DNA of 64,000 bases, taken from NCBI GenBank assembly GCA_046349915.1, contig JAXMBL010000008.1:62001-126000 (forward strand), in the 5' to 3' direction. This DNA is from CAIXSC01 sp046349915. GTDB lineage: Bacteria > Planctomycetota > Planctomycetia > Pirellulales > Pirellulaceae. The notes below the pieces were generated by a model. It worked only from the letters and a program-made list of their open reading frames with translations, was not told the DNA's origin and did no database searches. This document shows positions 9,292 through 16,912 of the stretch, one piece after another. Position 1 is the first letter of the stretch. Each line of letters opens with the position of its first letter. The position numbers and the translations under genes are program-made.

Positions 9292-9642
9292 CTACTTTGT
9301 GTCGACGAACTCCAACCGGTCGATCAAGCGCTGACCGCCATCCGGTTTCACCATCTTCAGCCGAAGCACTCGTAGGTTGCGGGGATCGACTCGGCTGTAG
9401 TCGACTCCCAGGCTCCCGCGAGTCTCGGGGTTGTCGGCGAGAATCTACGTCGCGACCGGCAACTCGCGAACCGCCACCCGGAGATACGCCCTCTCGCGCC
9501 GCAGCGGCCGCGACGAGCCTGAGTAGCGACGCTCGAAGGCCGCCCCATCCGCCCGAGCAACTTGGGCAACGTCGGTCGAATGTGGAGTTGAACTAAGCCG
9601 CTCCGCGGCAGGGCGATGCGGATCGCTGTCGTCGTTGCGTGT
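9292..9642 (-). pseudogene. Possible decayed gene remnant (C-terminal end)
   Basis: One minus-strand frame reads as plausible protein for roughly 115 codons, ending at a TAG at 9292-9294, with a single internal TAG near 9450. The part after the internal stop reads ILADNPETRGSLGVDYSRVD and continues PRNLRVLRLKMVKPDGG to LEFVDTK; the part before it reads AYLRVAVRELPVAT. Upstream the frame is closed by a TGA near 9643 and no start codon or ribosome site is visible. The family is not recognised. It lies in the repeat-rich stretch just upstream of the IS91 element. Chance openness of GC-rich DNA is a real alternative. Confidence 0.3.
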
Positions 9643-9784
9643 GAGTCATCTGCCCACGTGTGTGGCGCTTCTTTCTCTCGTGTTCGTCGTCTTAGCGGGT
9701 GTTTGCGCGCGGGGGTGATCATGGCGGATCTCGAATCAGGATGGTGGGTTGGTTTTCCCACTTCTTTCCTGAGGAGCATTTGCC

Positions 9785-10639
9785 ATGAGTCCCTTGCGTC
9801 AACGACTGATTGAGGAACTGCAACTGCATCGAAAGGCTGATTCGACCATCGAAGCCTACGTGGCGGCGGTCGCCGATCTGGCTAAGTTCTTCCGCCGTTC
9901 CCCGGACCAGTTGGAGGTCGCGAACGTACGCCAGTACCTGCATCATCTGATTGTCGAGCGGCGGCTCGCGCGGAGCACCGTGAATCAGCGAATCTGTGGA
10001 CTCCGTTTCTTCTATAGCCATGTGCTGCAACGACCGGAGTGCGTCCCACGCGTGCCGCTCAAGGGGAGCGGCCGGATTCCTGATCCACTCGGGCGTAACG
10101 AGGTAGCACAGTTGCTGGCGGCGGCGGATAACCCGAAGCATCGCGTGCTGCTCATGATCACGTATGGCGGCGGCTTGCGTGTCAGCGAGGTGGTGCGGTT
10201 GCGGCCCGAGCAGATTTTGTCCGATCGGATGCTGATTCGGATCAACTGCGCCAAAGGGCAGAAGGACCGCTACACCCTGTTATCCGCGCGAATGCTGTCG
10301 GAGCTGCGCGCCTACTGGCGACTGTATCGTCCGGGCGAGTGGCTGTTCCCGGGGGGCTCCGGCGAGTCGATGGCGATCGCGTCGGCGCAGAAGTGCTATC
10401 AGCACGCCTGGCGCGCCGCCCGCTTAACTCACGGCTCCGGCATCCATACGTTGCGTCACTCGTTCGCCACGCATCTGTTGGAGGCCGGGGTGGACTTGTT
10501 GACCATCCAGCGACTCTTGGGACATTCGCAGCTCAGCACCACCGCCCGCTATTTGCATGTGACCAATCAGCACTTGCAACGGCTCACAAGTCCCCTGGAT
10601 TTGCTGCGGATGCCCACCGACAGCGACCTCGCGACCTAA
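9785..10639 (+). CDS. Tyrosine recombinase (IS91-associated XerD-like integrase)
   Basis: DNA strand-exchange enzyme of 284 residues. Residues about 5-85 form the SAM-like core-binding domain (LIEELQLHRKADSTIEAYVA). The catalytic domain has the full set: R132 (GGGLRVSEV), K157 or K160 (CAKGQKDRY), H221/R224 (HTLRHSFATHL), H247 (LLGHSQLS) and nucleophile Y256 (TARYLHV). ATG at 9785 with GAGGAG ten bases upstream. The transposase gene starts 7 bp after its stop. XerD-like genes directly upstream of IS91-family transposases are a known arrangement. The extra domain that marks integron integrases (IntI) between the second and third catalytic blocks is absent, so this is not the integrase of the cassette array that begins 1.6 kb downstream. 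Confidence 0.9.
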   Translation: MSPLRQRLIEELQLHRKADSTIEAYVAAVADLAKFFRRSPDQLEVANVRQYLHHLIVERRLARSTVNQRICGLRFFYSHVLQRPECVPRVPLKGSGRIPDPLGRNEVAQLLAAADNPKHRVLLMITYGGGLRVSEVVRLRPEQILSDRMLIRINCAKGQKDRYTLLSARMLSELRAYWRLYRPGEWLFPGGSGESMAIASAQKCYQHAWRAARLTHGSGIHTLRHSFATHLLEAGVDLLTIQRLLGHSQLSTTARYLHVTNQHLQRLTSPLDLLRMPTDSDLAT

Positions 10640-10646
10640 GTCGTCG

Positions 10647-11894
10647 ATGTCGGAGCGGGACATGGCAACACCGGCCGCAGCGTCGCTCACGCTGGCGAAG
10701 ATCGTGCGCGACCACCTAGCGGAGTTTCGTCGCGGACGACCGCTGTCGCGGCACCAGACGAAGGCGCTGCGCGACATCGCCCGCTGTCGAACCGCCGAAC
10801 TCGGCGGTCAACGGTACTGGTGCGCGCACTGCGGACACGAACACTTCGTGTTCCACAGTTGCCGCAATCGTCACTGCCCGCAATGCCAGGCGCGGGACAG
10901 CGCCGAGTGGGTGGAACAGCGGCGTGGCGACTTGCTGCCCACGCCCTATTTCCATCATGTTTTCACGCTGCCCCACGAGTTCAATCCCTGGTTTCTGACG
11001 AGCGATCGGAATCAGCGGGCGCTGCTGGGGCTGTTGTTCGAGGCGGCATCCCAAACGTTGTTGACTTTCGGGCGAAAGCACCTGGGAGGTCAGTTGGGCG
11101 TAACCCTGGTGCTGCATACGTGGGATCAGCAACTGCGTCCGCACTACCATGTCCATGGCCTTACTCCAGCCGGCGCTTGGCAGGCCGCCACCGGCCGCTG
11201 GATCGCGGGAGGACGCAAGTTTCTCTTTCCCGTGCACGGAGTGAGTCGCATGTTCCGAGCCAAGTTCCTGGACGGATTCGAGCGGCTATGGGCAACGGGC
11301 GAGTTGGACTCGCCCGACACTCTCCGGTTCCCTCCCGGCGTGCCGCCGCACGCTTGGCTGCGCGACTGGCGTCGTCGTCAGTGGGTTGTCTACGCGCAGC
11401 CTCCCTTCGCGGGTCCCAGCAAATTGTTGGATTACCTGGGACGCTACACGCATCGCGCGGCGATCGGTCACGAACGGCTGCAGGCATACGACGGCCAAAG
11501 GGTGACGTTTCGTTACCGCGATCGGGCGGATGGCGACCGAGTGAAGTCCTTGACGCTGGACGCCTCCGAGTTCCTGGCGAGGTTTATCACTCACGTCTTA
11601 CCGGACCGTTTCCAGCGCGTCCGGCACTACGGCTTCCTGGCGAACCGGGGCAAGGCCGAGCGATTGGCGAACATTCGCCGCGCGCTCGGCGTATACGACC
11701 GGTCAGCAACGACCATCGAACAACCTCGCATGGCTGCGGGAGATCGTGGGCGTGGAAGTCCTGCGCTGCCCACGTTGCGGGCGGGAATTGCAGAGCGAGG
11801 AATTCCCGCAGCCCCAGCGACAAACCGCGCTCGCATCCCCGAGCGAACCCGCGCCTCAGCTCCGCCCCTACGACGACACTTCCTAGCCTCATGA
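10647..11894 (+). pseudogene. IS91-family transposase, frameshifted near the C-terminus
   Basis: Rolling-circle (HUH-type) transposase. The N-terminal zinc-binding region has CAHCGHEHFVFHSCRNRHCP (C59, C62, C72, C77 and C80 in the ORF), followed by FTLPHEFNPW, the metal-binding HYHVH motif (about 166-170) and LLDYLGRYTHRAAIGHERL, where the family's catalytic tyrosine region lies. The open frame runs to 11894, but its last 60-odd residues are not IS91-like. Instead the +1 frame from 11731 encodes WLREIVGVEVLRCPRCGREL and ends at a TAG at 11884-11886, which restores the usual C-terminal zinc ribbon. A one-base indel near 11670-11730 therefore probably broke the gene. Programmed frameshifting is a less likely explanation. 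It starts 7 bp after the recombinase gene. Confidence 0.85.
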
Positions 11895-12196
11895 AAAACC
11901 GTCCACCGCTGTTCCACCGAATTCCTCCGCATTCGTTTTACGCCGACGCGCAACGAACCAGCGGGCTGCTGCGCGCGAAACGGCCCGCGACAACTCGACC
12001 ATTACTCGTGACAGCCTCCCCACCACCCGAGAGCCAGCTTCACCAGCGACCAGCCGATCAAGCCGCGCCAAAAGCAACCCGCAGCCTCCCCAGGTCGAGC
12101 GGCTTTTCATTCGCCAAACGACTCGGTCCGCGATACAATCCCCCATAGTCGCGGCGACCCAACAGGTACGCCCCAGCGCGTCAGCTCCGCGGCTCA
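11895..12196. other. Intergenic stretch between IS91 transposase and cassette array
   Basis: About 300 bp with no convincing coding frame. It probably contains the right end of the IS91 element, but no end sequence can be fixed without other copies. Confidence 0.5.
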
Positions 12197-12200
12197 GTTC

Positions 12201-12253
12201 AACGAGGTTTTATCGCCCATCGCTGCGCGACAATCGATAAAACCCTATACGTT
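12201..12253 (+). other. attC-like site A (atypical, short)
   Basis: AAC at 12201 and GTT at 12251-12253 flank a stem made of GGTTTTATCG and CGATAAAACC, with an inner small hairpin TCGCTGCGCGA. The box GTTCAAC at 12197-12203 fits the attC left-core consensus. The bulged bases (TAT and one C) are on the right arm, unlike sites B-E, so the site may belong to another attC family or to the IS91 end. The next gene starts 20 bases after the GTT. Confidence 0.45.
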
Positions 12254-12272
12254 ACCCGCCTTAAGATTCCCC

Positions 12273-12683
12273 ATGCTCTTCAGCGCAGGATTTACCGATT
12301 ACCAATGCACCGCCTGTGAGGAGCGATACTCCAACATTTCGCCCACGTCGATAATCCCAATCGGCTTTACTTGTGCGGTCGCAGGTGCGTTCTGGGCTCG
12401 CGTGATTCGGCAAACGTCATTTGATCATTGGTCGATGAACGTCGTCGGATTTGTAATCGCCTTCATGACACTATGGGGCATTTATTCGATTCTCGATCGA
12501 TTGACAACTTCGAATTTGCGCTCGAAACGTTGTCCAAAATGCGGTGGGGAACTGAAGATCGTTGGCGGAGGTTTCTATGACGGAATCATTCCCAATCCGT
12601 GGGAACTACTTGTCTACTTACTCACAATGGCATTAGGCTACTCGGTGGTGACGCTCCACCGATTGATGATCGCGAGCGGGTAA
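12273..12683 (+). CDS. Cassette gene 1: zinc-ribbon membrane protein, function unknown
   Basis: 136 residues. A CTACEERY pair near the N-terminus (C12, C15) and a CPKCGGEL pair near residue 88 can form two halves of a zinc-binding site. Between and after them lie three hydrophobic, probably membrane-spanning segments (TSIIPIGFTCAVAGAFWA; MNVVGFVIAFMTLWGIYSIL; LLVYLLTMALGYSVVTL). The gene starts with ATG 20 bases after the GTT of site A, and its TAA stop overlaps the AAC of site B. That tight fit is typical of integron cassettes. Base composition is lower in GC than the surrounding genes. No family is recognised. Confidence 0.65.
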   Translation: MLFSAGFTDYQCTACEERYSNISPTSIIPIGFTCAVAGAFWARVIRQTSFDHWSMNVVGFVIAFMTLWGIYSILDRLTTSNLRSKRCPKCGGELKIVGGGFYDGIIPNPWELLVYLLTMALGYSVVTLHRLMIASG

Positions 12684-12764
12684 CCAAGCAATGCACCCGA
12701 GTCGCGAAATCGGGCGTTCTGAAAATGGAGAATCTCTCGTCGCGACCGGGTGATTGCATTCGTT
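12682..12764 (+). other. attC-like site B
   Basis: 83 bp from AAC to GTT. Left arm GCAAT-g-CACCCG-a-GTCGCGA pairs with the right arm TCGCGACCGGGTGATTGC; g and a are unpaired extra bases. Next to the terminal AAC/GTT pair is an unpaired spacer. The AAC overlaps the stop codon of cassette gene 1. Confidence 0.7.
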
Positions 12765-12793
12765 CGCCGCTCAAGCCCATGATTCATGCGACA

Positions 12794-13333
12794 ATGAAAT
12801 GCCGATTTGTGGTGATGCTAAGCATTGCAGCGTGCATAGGTTGCAATAGGGTTGAGCCACCCGTGGAGATTAGCGTCGATGAGATTGTGGCGTCATTTGC
12901 TAATGCAAGCCTTGAATCCGCAGAAGACGTTCAGTGCGTAGTTGGTAACGCTGCGGCATCGGAGCAGGCTATTCTATTTGTGAATCTTGATTGGGCAATA
13001 ATGCAGCCTCAGCGAAGACAATTCGCGGAATTCATGATCGAATACCAACGCAAACATCCCATCAACTCACTTGTGTTTCACTATGTCGATTGCACTCCAC
13101 TTAAAAGCGGATATGCGCCATTGCGAAATCTCCCCGGATGGCAAGAATTGGAATCCAACGGGCAGTCATTGATACATGGTTGGGGTGAACTCGTTTGGAT
13201 GAAACGGGGCCGTGTGCTGCATGTCGAACGAATAATTAACTTTGACACGGCTTCGGGTTTGGTCCGCAAGACCGATCAAATATTAACACCCAAAGAAGCG
13301 GATAGCGAAGCGGTGAACGGGAGCTGCCGATGA
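12794..13333 (+). CDS. Cassette gene 2a: lipoprotein, possibly thioredoxin-like
   Basis: 179 residues from the ATG at 12794, chosen because it gives a lipoprotein signal (MKCRFVVMLSIAACIGCN, lipobox cysteine C17). An ATG at 12779 is the alternative. The frame is open further upstream only because it runs through attC site B. The mature part has a beta-alpha-beta pattern (EQAILFVNLDWAIMQPQRRQ; INSLVFHYVDCTP; WKRGRVLHV-like VWMKRGRVLHVERI) that resembles a thioredoxin-like fold, but no CxxC active site is present, so a redox role is not supported. It lies 15-30 bases after the GTT of site B and is followed 67 bp later by the DUF1559 gene in the same cassette. Confidence 0.6.
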   Translation: MKCRFVVMLSIAACIGCNRVEPPVEISVDEIVASFANASLESAEDVQCVVGNAAASEQAILFVNLDWAIMQPQRRQFAEFMIEYQRKHPINSLVFHYVDCTPLKSGYAPLRNLPGWQELESNGQSLIHGWGELVWMKRGRVLHVERIINFDTASGLVRKTDQILTPKEADSEAVNGSCR

Positions 13334-13400
13334 CGCGAGTTTTTGAATCAAAGATTTTTGGCGGCGGCGCCGTTATCGCCGTCGTTATCCGAGGGCAGCC

Positions 13401-14204
13401 ATGAAGAAGTTCAGCACACGCACGTTGGTGATGGTCACGGTAGGTGTTGCTGCGGCGTGTGCGACATTGTTTCTGGCAATTCGGGCTTTACAAGACGCAT
13501 CCATGGAAACACAGTGTCGCACCAACCTCAAGCAGATTGGACTCGCTCTGCGCGATTACGAGTCTACGTACAGTCGTCTTCCGCTGGCGATAGAAGTAAC
13601 ACAGGACGGCAAACTGTGGCGAAGTTGGAGGACGCATGTTTATCCAACATTCATGGTCGCGATGGGGGATGTTTATGATACCCATACTGCCTGGGATTCC
13701 CAGACAAACCTGCGCTTAGTAAACGGAACGCCCATACCAATTGGCCATAAGGATGGGACGACAACGATGACCTCGCTCGCACGGATTCCGCGGTGTTTCG
13801 CGTGCCCAAAAGGTGCTCCCTGGAATGCGAACGGCATCAACTATGTTGTTGTGCGAGGCGAAAAGACTGCATTCCCGAAATCGGCTCCGATAAAGCTAAC
13901 CGACATCGCGGACGGTCTTGACAATACGATTCTCGTTGTCGAATCAGTCACTTGCACTCCAGATTGGACTGAACCCCGAGATTTGGATTTCGAGACTATG
14001 GATTTCATAATCAATTCTGCGGCTAGACCCTCGATTTCCAGCTTCCATCCGTCGGGTGCACTCGTGTGTTTTGCTGACCTGGAAGTCTTCTGTATCACAC
14101 CTAGGGTTACCGAATCTGAGTTGAAGGCAATGCTTACGATTGCTGGTGGCGAGGACATTAGCCGAAACGCGTTGGTGACGCGTGGCGTGTTATTTAAGCG
14201 ATAG
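13401..14204 (+). CDS. Cassette gene 2b: DUF1559-type pseudopilin-like protein
   Basis: 267 residues. The N-terminus has a positively charged start and one membrane segment (STRTLVMVTVGVAAACATLFL), followed by the hallmark of DUF1559 proteins, CRTNLKQIGLALRDYESTY, where the protein leaves the membrane and continues with SRLPLA. Later parts also fit: a piece in which the meeting-of-cysteines FACPKG occurs, KLTDIADGLDNTILVVES, and a C-terminal SFHPSGALVCFADLEV. DUF1559 proteins are very numerous in planctomycetes and resemble type II secretion/type IV pilus minor pilins; their role is unknown. ATG at 13401 follows an AGGGCAGCC stretch. It is unusual for such a gene to lie in an integron-type cassette. 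It ends 20 bp before direct repeat 1. Confidence 0.8.
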   Translation: MKKFSTRTLVMVTVGVAAACATLFLAIRALQDASMETQCRTNLKQIGLALRDYESTYSRLPLAIEVTQDGKLWRSWRTHVYPTFMVAMGDVYDTHTAWDSQTNLRLVNGTPIPIGHKDGTTTMTSLARIPRCFACPKGAPWNANGINYVVVRGEKTAFPKSAPIKLTDIADGLDNTILVVESVTCTPDWTEPRDLDFETMDFIINSAARPSISSFHPSGALVCFADLEVFCITPRVTESELKAMLTIAGGEDISRNALVTRGVLFKR

Positions 14205-14223
14205 ACCGAGGAAACGGATAACA

Positions 14224-15130
14224 TATGAAGGATTAGATTGTGCGGCGACGTGACGAGACGACGTGGGCGCACAATGACGCGAATTGAGTCGTGAGAGGTG
14301 GCGGGCGAGAGGCCTAGCCACAATCTAGTCCCTTGTTCAAGAAGCCCGTGGCGGCTCAATGGATGTTTCTTTACCGATACCGCGTGGAATCGCCGAACTT
14401 GGTACGCGGGTTGCTTATGGGGATTGCTTTCCTCCGCGTCGTCTCCTGGCGTTCGAATGCGGCGATTCATGCGATCGCTTGAAGCATCGACGACGCGCGG
14501 AAGGGCCTGTCGAGTGTTGTTTTCTCCTGTTGATGGTTGTTGGGGCTCTCGATTTCTGACGTGAACAGTCGCTCGTTGCGGGCGTTGGCGTACGACGGCG
14601 CGGACCTTCCTCGGTCGAACGACACGGTCTCGTTCGCGCGCTCGTTTGATTGGGTGCTGACAACGCACTGTCGTGCATCACTGGTCAGGTCCCTCGTGTA
14701 ACCAATGACCAATGACCAATGACCCAGATCGTTCTCCGAGGCTTGGTCGGGGGCTCGCTTGAGCCACTGCACGAACTTGCGGACGCTGCGCAAGTAGGAC
14801 TCTGGCGTGCGCTCGCCGAGCCCCGCCAGTTGCAGGTCGGCCTGCGTCTTCAGCGCGAGTGGCGAGAGAGGAATGTTCTTGCGCCGAGCGGGCGGAGAGG
14901 TGGGGCGAGTGGCGAGTGGTAACGAACCGAGGCGAGATTTGGACAACTGCTTCGTAGCCATGGCCGGAGACTCCGACGGAGAACTCGGCGAACCGCGCCA
15001 ACCATAGAGGAAGGCGGAAAGACGGCCGCCGTCCGTTGCACTGTGCTTCGAGTCACGCGGCCAGGCAAAAGTGGCGGCAGCGAAGAGAAAACGCTAGGAT
15101 ACTGTCCGCCGCGTAGCGGCTTACTTGAAC
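14224..15130. repeat. 907-bp direct repeat, copy 1
   Basis: Starts at TATGAAGGATTAG and ends at GAAC (15127-15130), which is also the left core of attC site C. A second copy of equal length is at 15906-16812. The two are near-identical with scattered substitutions and no net insertion or deletion. The unit contains a minus-strand recombinase fragment and a run of three ACCAATG heptamers near 14700, and no complete gene. Confidence 0.85.
14467..14961 (-). pseudogene. Truncated tyrosine-recombinase N-terminus (in repeat copy 1)
   Basis: The first 80 or so codons encode a core-binding (SAM-like) domain of an IS91-type tyrosine recombinase: LSPLALKTQADLQLAGLGER followed by TPESYLRSVRKFVQWLKRAP. 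At SENDLG the homology stops exactly where the heptamer run (three CATTGGT on this strand) begins. After that the frame stays open for another 85 codons of unrelated sequence. No catalytic domain is present, so the fragment cannot recombine DNA. An almost identical fragment lies at 16149-16643. Confidence 0.65.
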
Positions 15131-15210
15131 AATAAAATGCACCCGAGCCGCGGATCGGGCGGATTTTGAAAACAATGGTTCGTGGCCGCCGCCGGGTTAC
15201 CTTGGTCGTT
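15128..15210 (+). other. attC-like site C
   Basis: 83 bp from AAC (15128) to GTT (15208-15210). Left arm ACCCG-a-GCCGCGG pairs with right arm CCGCCGCCGGGT with one mismatch; the extra base a is in the same place as in sites B and D. The right core reads GTTCG. The next gene starts 22 bases later. Confidence 0.65.
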
Positions 15211-15232
15211 CGTCGCGGCGGGAGGATGCTCG

Positions 15233-15700
15233 ATGCGTTTGCCCGAATTGACGGACTCCGGTGACCTACCGCTGGGCGTGCATCGAGCGTCTTTGCGGGA
15301 GACTCTTGACCGTTTCGGGGTTGGACACCCGCGGCGCATCGCCATTGGGGAACGTCTGGAACGGATCTACCGCGTGGCCGCGGCAACCGGGTACTTGGCT
15401 CGCTTCGTCGTCTTCGGGTCCTTCGTGACGGGCAAGCCCGCTCCGAACGACGTAGACGTGTTCCTGATCATGGATGATGCGTTCGACGGAAACAAGCTGC
15501 ACGGTGAATCGGTCCTGCTGTTTGATCATGCGGCTGCCGATGTTCATTTCGGGGCGAGTGTATTTTGGGTGCGTCGTCTCGCGGCTTTGGGTGGCGAACA
15601 GTCCACGATAGAATACTGGCAGGTCAAACGCGGTGGCGGGCAACGGGGCATCATCGAGATTGTCGAGGAGACGAATGATCAAGAACGACGAGGAACTTGA
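15233..15700 (+). CDS. Cassette gene 3a: nucleotidyltransferase-like (MNT-type) protein
   Basis: 155 residues from the ATG at 15233, chosen because GGAGG lies eight bases upstream; a GTG at 15182 lies inside attC site C. The central part has the minimal nucleotidyltransferase signature: FVVFGSFVTGKPAPNDVDVF with GSF at 62-64, D73 and D75, and a possible third acidic residue D103 in AADVHFGAS. Such small proteins may transfer AMP or other nucleotides, and MNT-fold proteins serve in toxin-antitoxin pairs, often as the partner that modifies or neutralises a toxin. The following small gene overlaps its end by 26 bases, so the two are translated together. I read them as a toxin-antitoxin-like module; activity is inference. 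It resembles proteins annotated only as DUF6932-type, from memory. Confidence 0.65.
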   Translation: MRLPELTDSGDLPLGVHRASLRETLDRFGVGHPRRIAIGERLERIYRVAAATGYLARFVVFGSFVTGKPAPNDVDVFLIMDDAFDGNKLHGESVLLFDHAAADVHFGASVFWVRRLAALGGEQSTIEYWQVKRGGGQRGIIEIVEETNDQERRGT

Positions 15701-15881
15701 CGCGATCCTGGACCGAATTCGGCACTTCCAGGCTCAAATTCGGCACCTCCGCAAGTTAGAAACGAACCCGGCGAACTACCGACTTTCGGTGTCAGGGTTC
15801 ATTGCGGAGGTTGATCGAATGCAACTGGAGGTCCGTGAGTACCTAAGCTTGGCGCCGTCGCAAGTCCAGGAGGTCGTATGA
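15675..15881 (+). CDS. Cassette gene 3b: small helical partner of the nucleotidyltransferase-like protein
   Basis: 68 residues from the ATG at 15675 (GAGGAG just upstream inside the previous gene). The sequence MIKNDEELDAILDRIRHFQA continues with IRHLRKLETNPANYRLSVSG and ends in a Val pair; it is predicted to be mostly helical, with a conserved-looking NPANYRLSVSGFIAE centre. Its size, the 26-base overlap with the preceding gene and its position inside an attC-bounded cassette suggest one half of a toxin-antitoxin pair. Which half is toxic cannot be told from the sequence. No DNA-binding motif is clear. Confidence 0.6.
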   Translation: MIKNDEELDAILDRIRHFQAQIRHLRKLETNPANYRLSVSGFIAEVDRMQLEVREYLSLAPSQVQEVV

Positions 15882-15905
15882 ATAGTCGCAGTCCAGCGAC
15901 GAACC

Positions 15906-16812
15906 TATGAAGGATTAGTTTGTGCGGCGGCGGAACGAGACGACGTGGGCGCACAATGACGCGAGTTGAGTCGTGAGGGGTGGCGAGCGAGAGGCCTAGC
16001 CACAATCTAGTCCTTTGTTCAGGGAGCCCGTGGCGGCTTAAGGGATGTTTCTTTACCGATACCGCGTGGAATCGCCGAGCTTGGTACGCGGGTTGCTTAT
16101 GGGGATTGCTTTCCTCCGCATTGTCTCCTGGCGTTCGAATGCGGCGATTCATGCGATCGCTTGAAGCATCGACGATGCGCGGAAGGGCCTTTCGAGTGTT
16201 GTTTCCTCCTGTTGAGCGTTGTTGGGGCGATGGATTTCTGGCGTGAAGAGTCGCTCGTTGCGGGCGTTGGCGTACGACGGCGCGGACCTTCCTCGGTCGA
16301 GCGACGCGGTGTCTTCCGCGCGCTCGTTTGATTGGGTGCTGACAACGCACTGTCGTGCATCACTGGTCAGGTCCCTCGTGTAACCAATGACCAATGACCA
16401 ATGACCCAGATCGTTCTCCGAGGCTTGGTCGGGGGCTCGCTTGAGCCACTGCACGAACTTGCGGACGCTGCGCAAGTAGGACTCTGGCGTGCGCTCGCCG
16501 AACCCCGCCAGTTGCAGGTCGGCCTGCATCTTCAGCGCGAGTGGCGAGAGCGGAACGTTCTTGCGCCGAGCGGGCGGAGAGGTGGGGCGAGTATTGCGTG
16601 GTGACGAACCAAGACGAGATTCGGGCAACTGCTTCGTAGCCATGGCCGGAGACTCCGACGGAGGACGCGGCGAACCGCGCCAACCATGGAGGAAGGCGGA
16701 AAGACGGCCGCCGTCCGGTGCACTGTGCTTCGAGTCGCGCGGCCAGGCAAAAGTGGCGGCAGCGAAGAGAAAACGCTAGGATAATGTCTGCCGCGCAGCG
16801 GCTTACTTGAAC
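15906..16812. repeat. 907-bp direct repeat, copy 2
   Basis: Same length and content as 14224-15130, from TATGAAGGATTAG to GAAC (16809-16812), the left core of attC site D. It lies between cassette gene 3b and site D. Similarity stops right after GAACAA on the right side and at TATGAAGG on the left. Confidence 0.85.
16149..16643 (-). pseudogene. Truncated tyrosine-recombinase N-terminus (in repeat copy 2)
   Basis: Second copy of the recombinase start: LQLAGFGERTPESYLRSVRK and following residues, ending at the same heptamer run. A few substitutions separate it from the fragment at 14467-14961. The catalytic domain is missing in both, so the truncation predates the duplication. Confidence 0.65.
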
Positions 16813-16892
16813 AAAGCCATCCACCGGAGCACGCGATCCGGCGTGTTTGAAGTGATGGCCTTACGGGCGCGTGCTCGGTGATGGACGTCGTT
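16810..16892 (+). other. attC-like site D (best match)
   Basis: 83 bp from AAC to GTT. Left arm CCAT-c-CACCG-g-AGCACGCG pairs perfectly with right arm CGCGTGCTCGGTGATGG apart from the two extra left-arm bases c and g. A short unpaired spacer separates this stem from the AAC/GTT core. Right core GTTCG. The PIN gene starts 20 bases later. Confidence 0.75.
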
Positions 16893-16912
16893 CGGCGTAA
16901 TGAGACGTTGTG

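Larger units (their letters stand above)
9785..11894 (+). mobile_element. IS91-family element core (tyrosine recombinase plus transposase); ends not located
   Basis: The recombinase and transposase genes form one two-gene unit. IS91-type elements move by rolling-circle transposition and lack classical inverted repeats, so the ends cannot be placed from one copy. The left end lies between about 9640 and 9785 and the right end somewhere between 11890 and 12250. The transposase reading frame is broken near its end, so this copy may be inactive. Confidence 0.75.

Noticed and set aside
9785..10639. Tyrosine recombinase as the integron integrase of the cassette array
   Set aside because: It lacks the IntI-specific extra segment between the second and third catalytic blocks and is directly followed by an IS91 transposase, its usual partner.
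14700..14724. Run of ACCAATG heptamers as a regulatory site
   Set aside because: It occurs identically in both 907-bp repeats at the point where the recombinase fragment is broken, so it is more likely a repeat scar than an operator.
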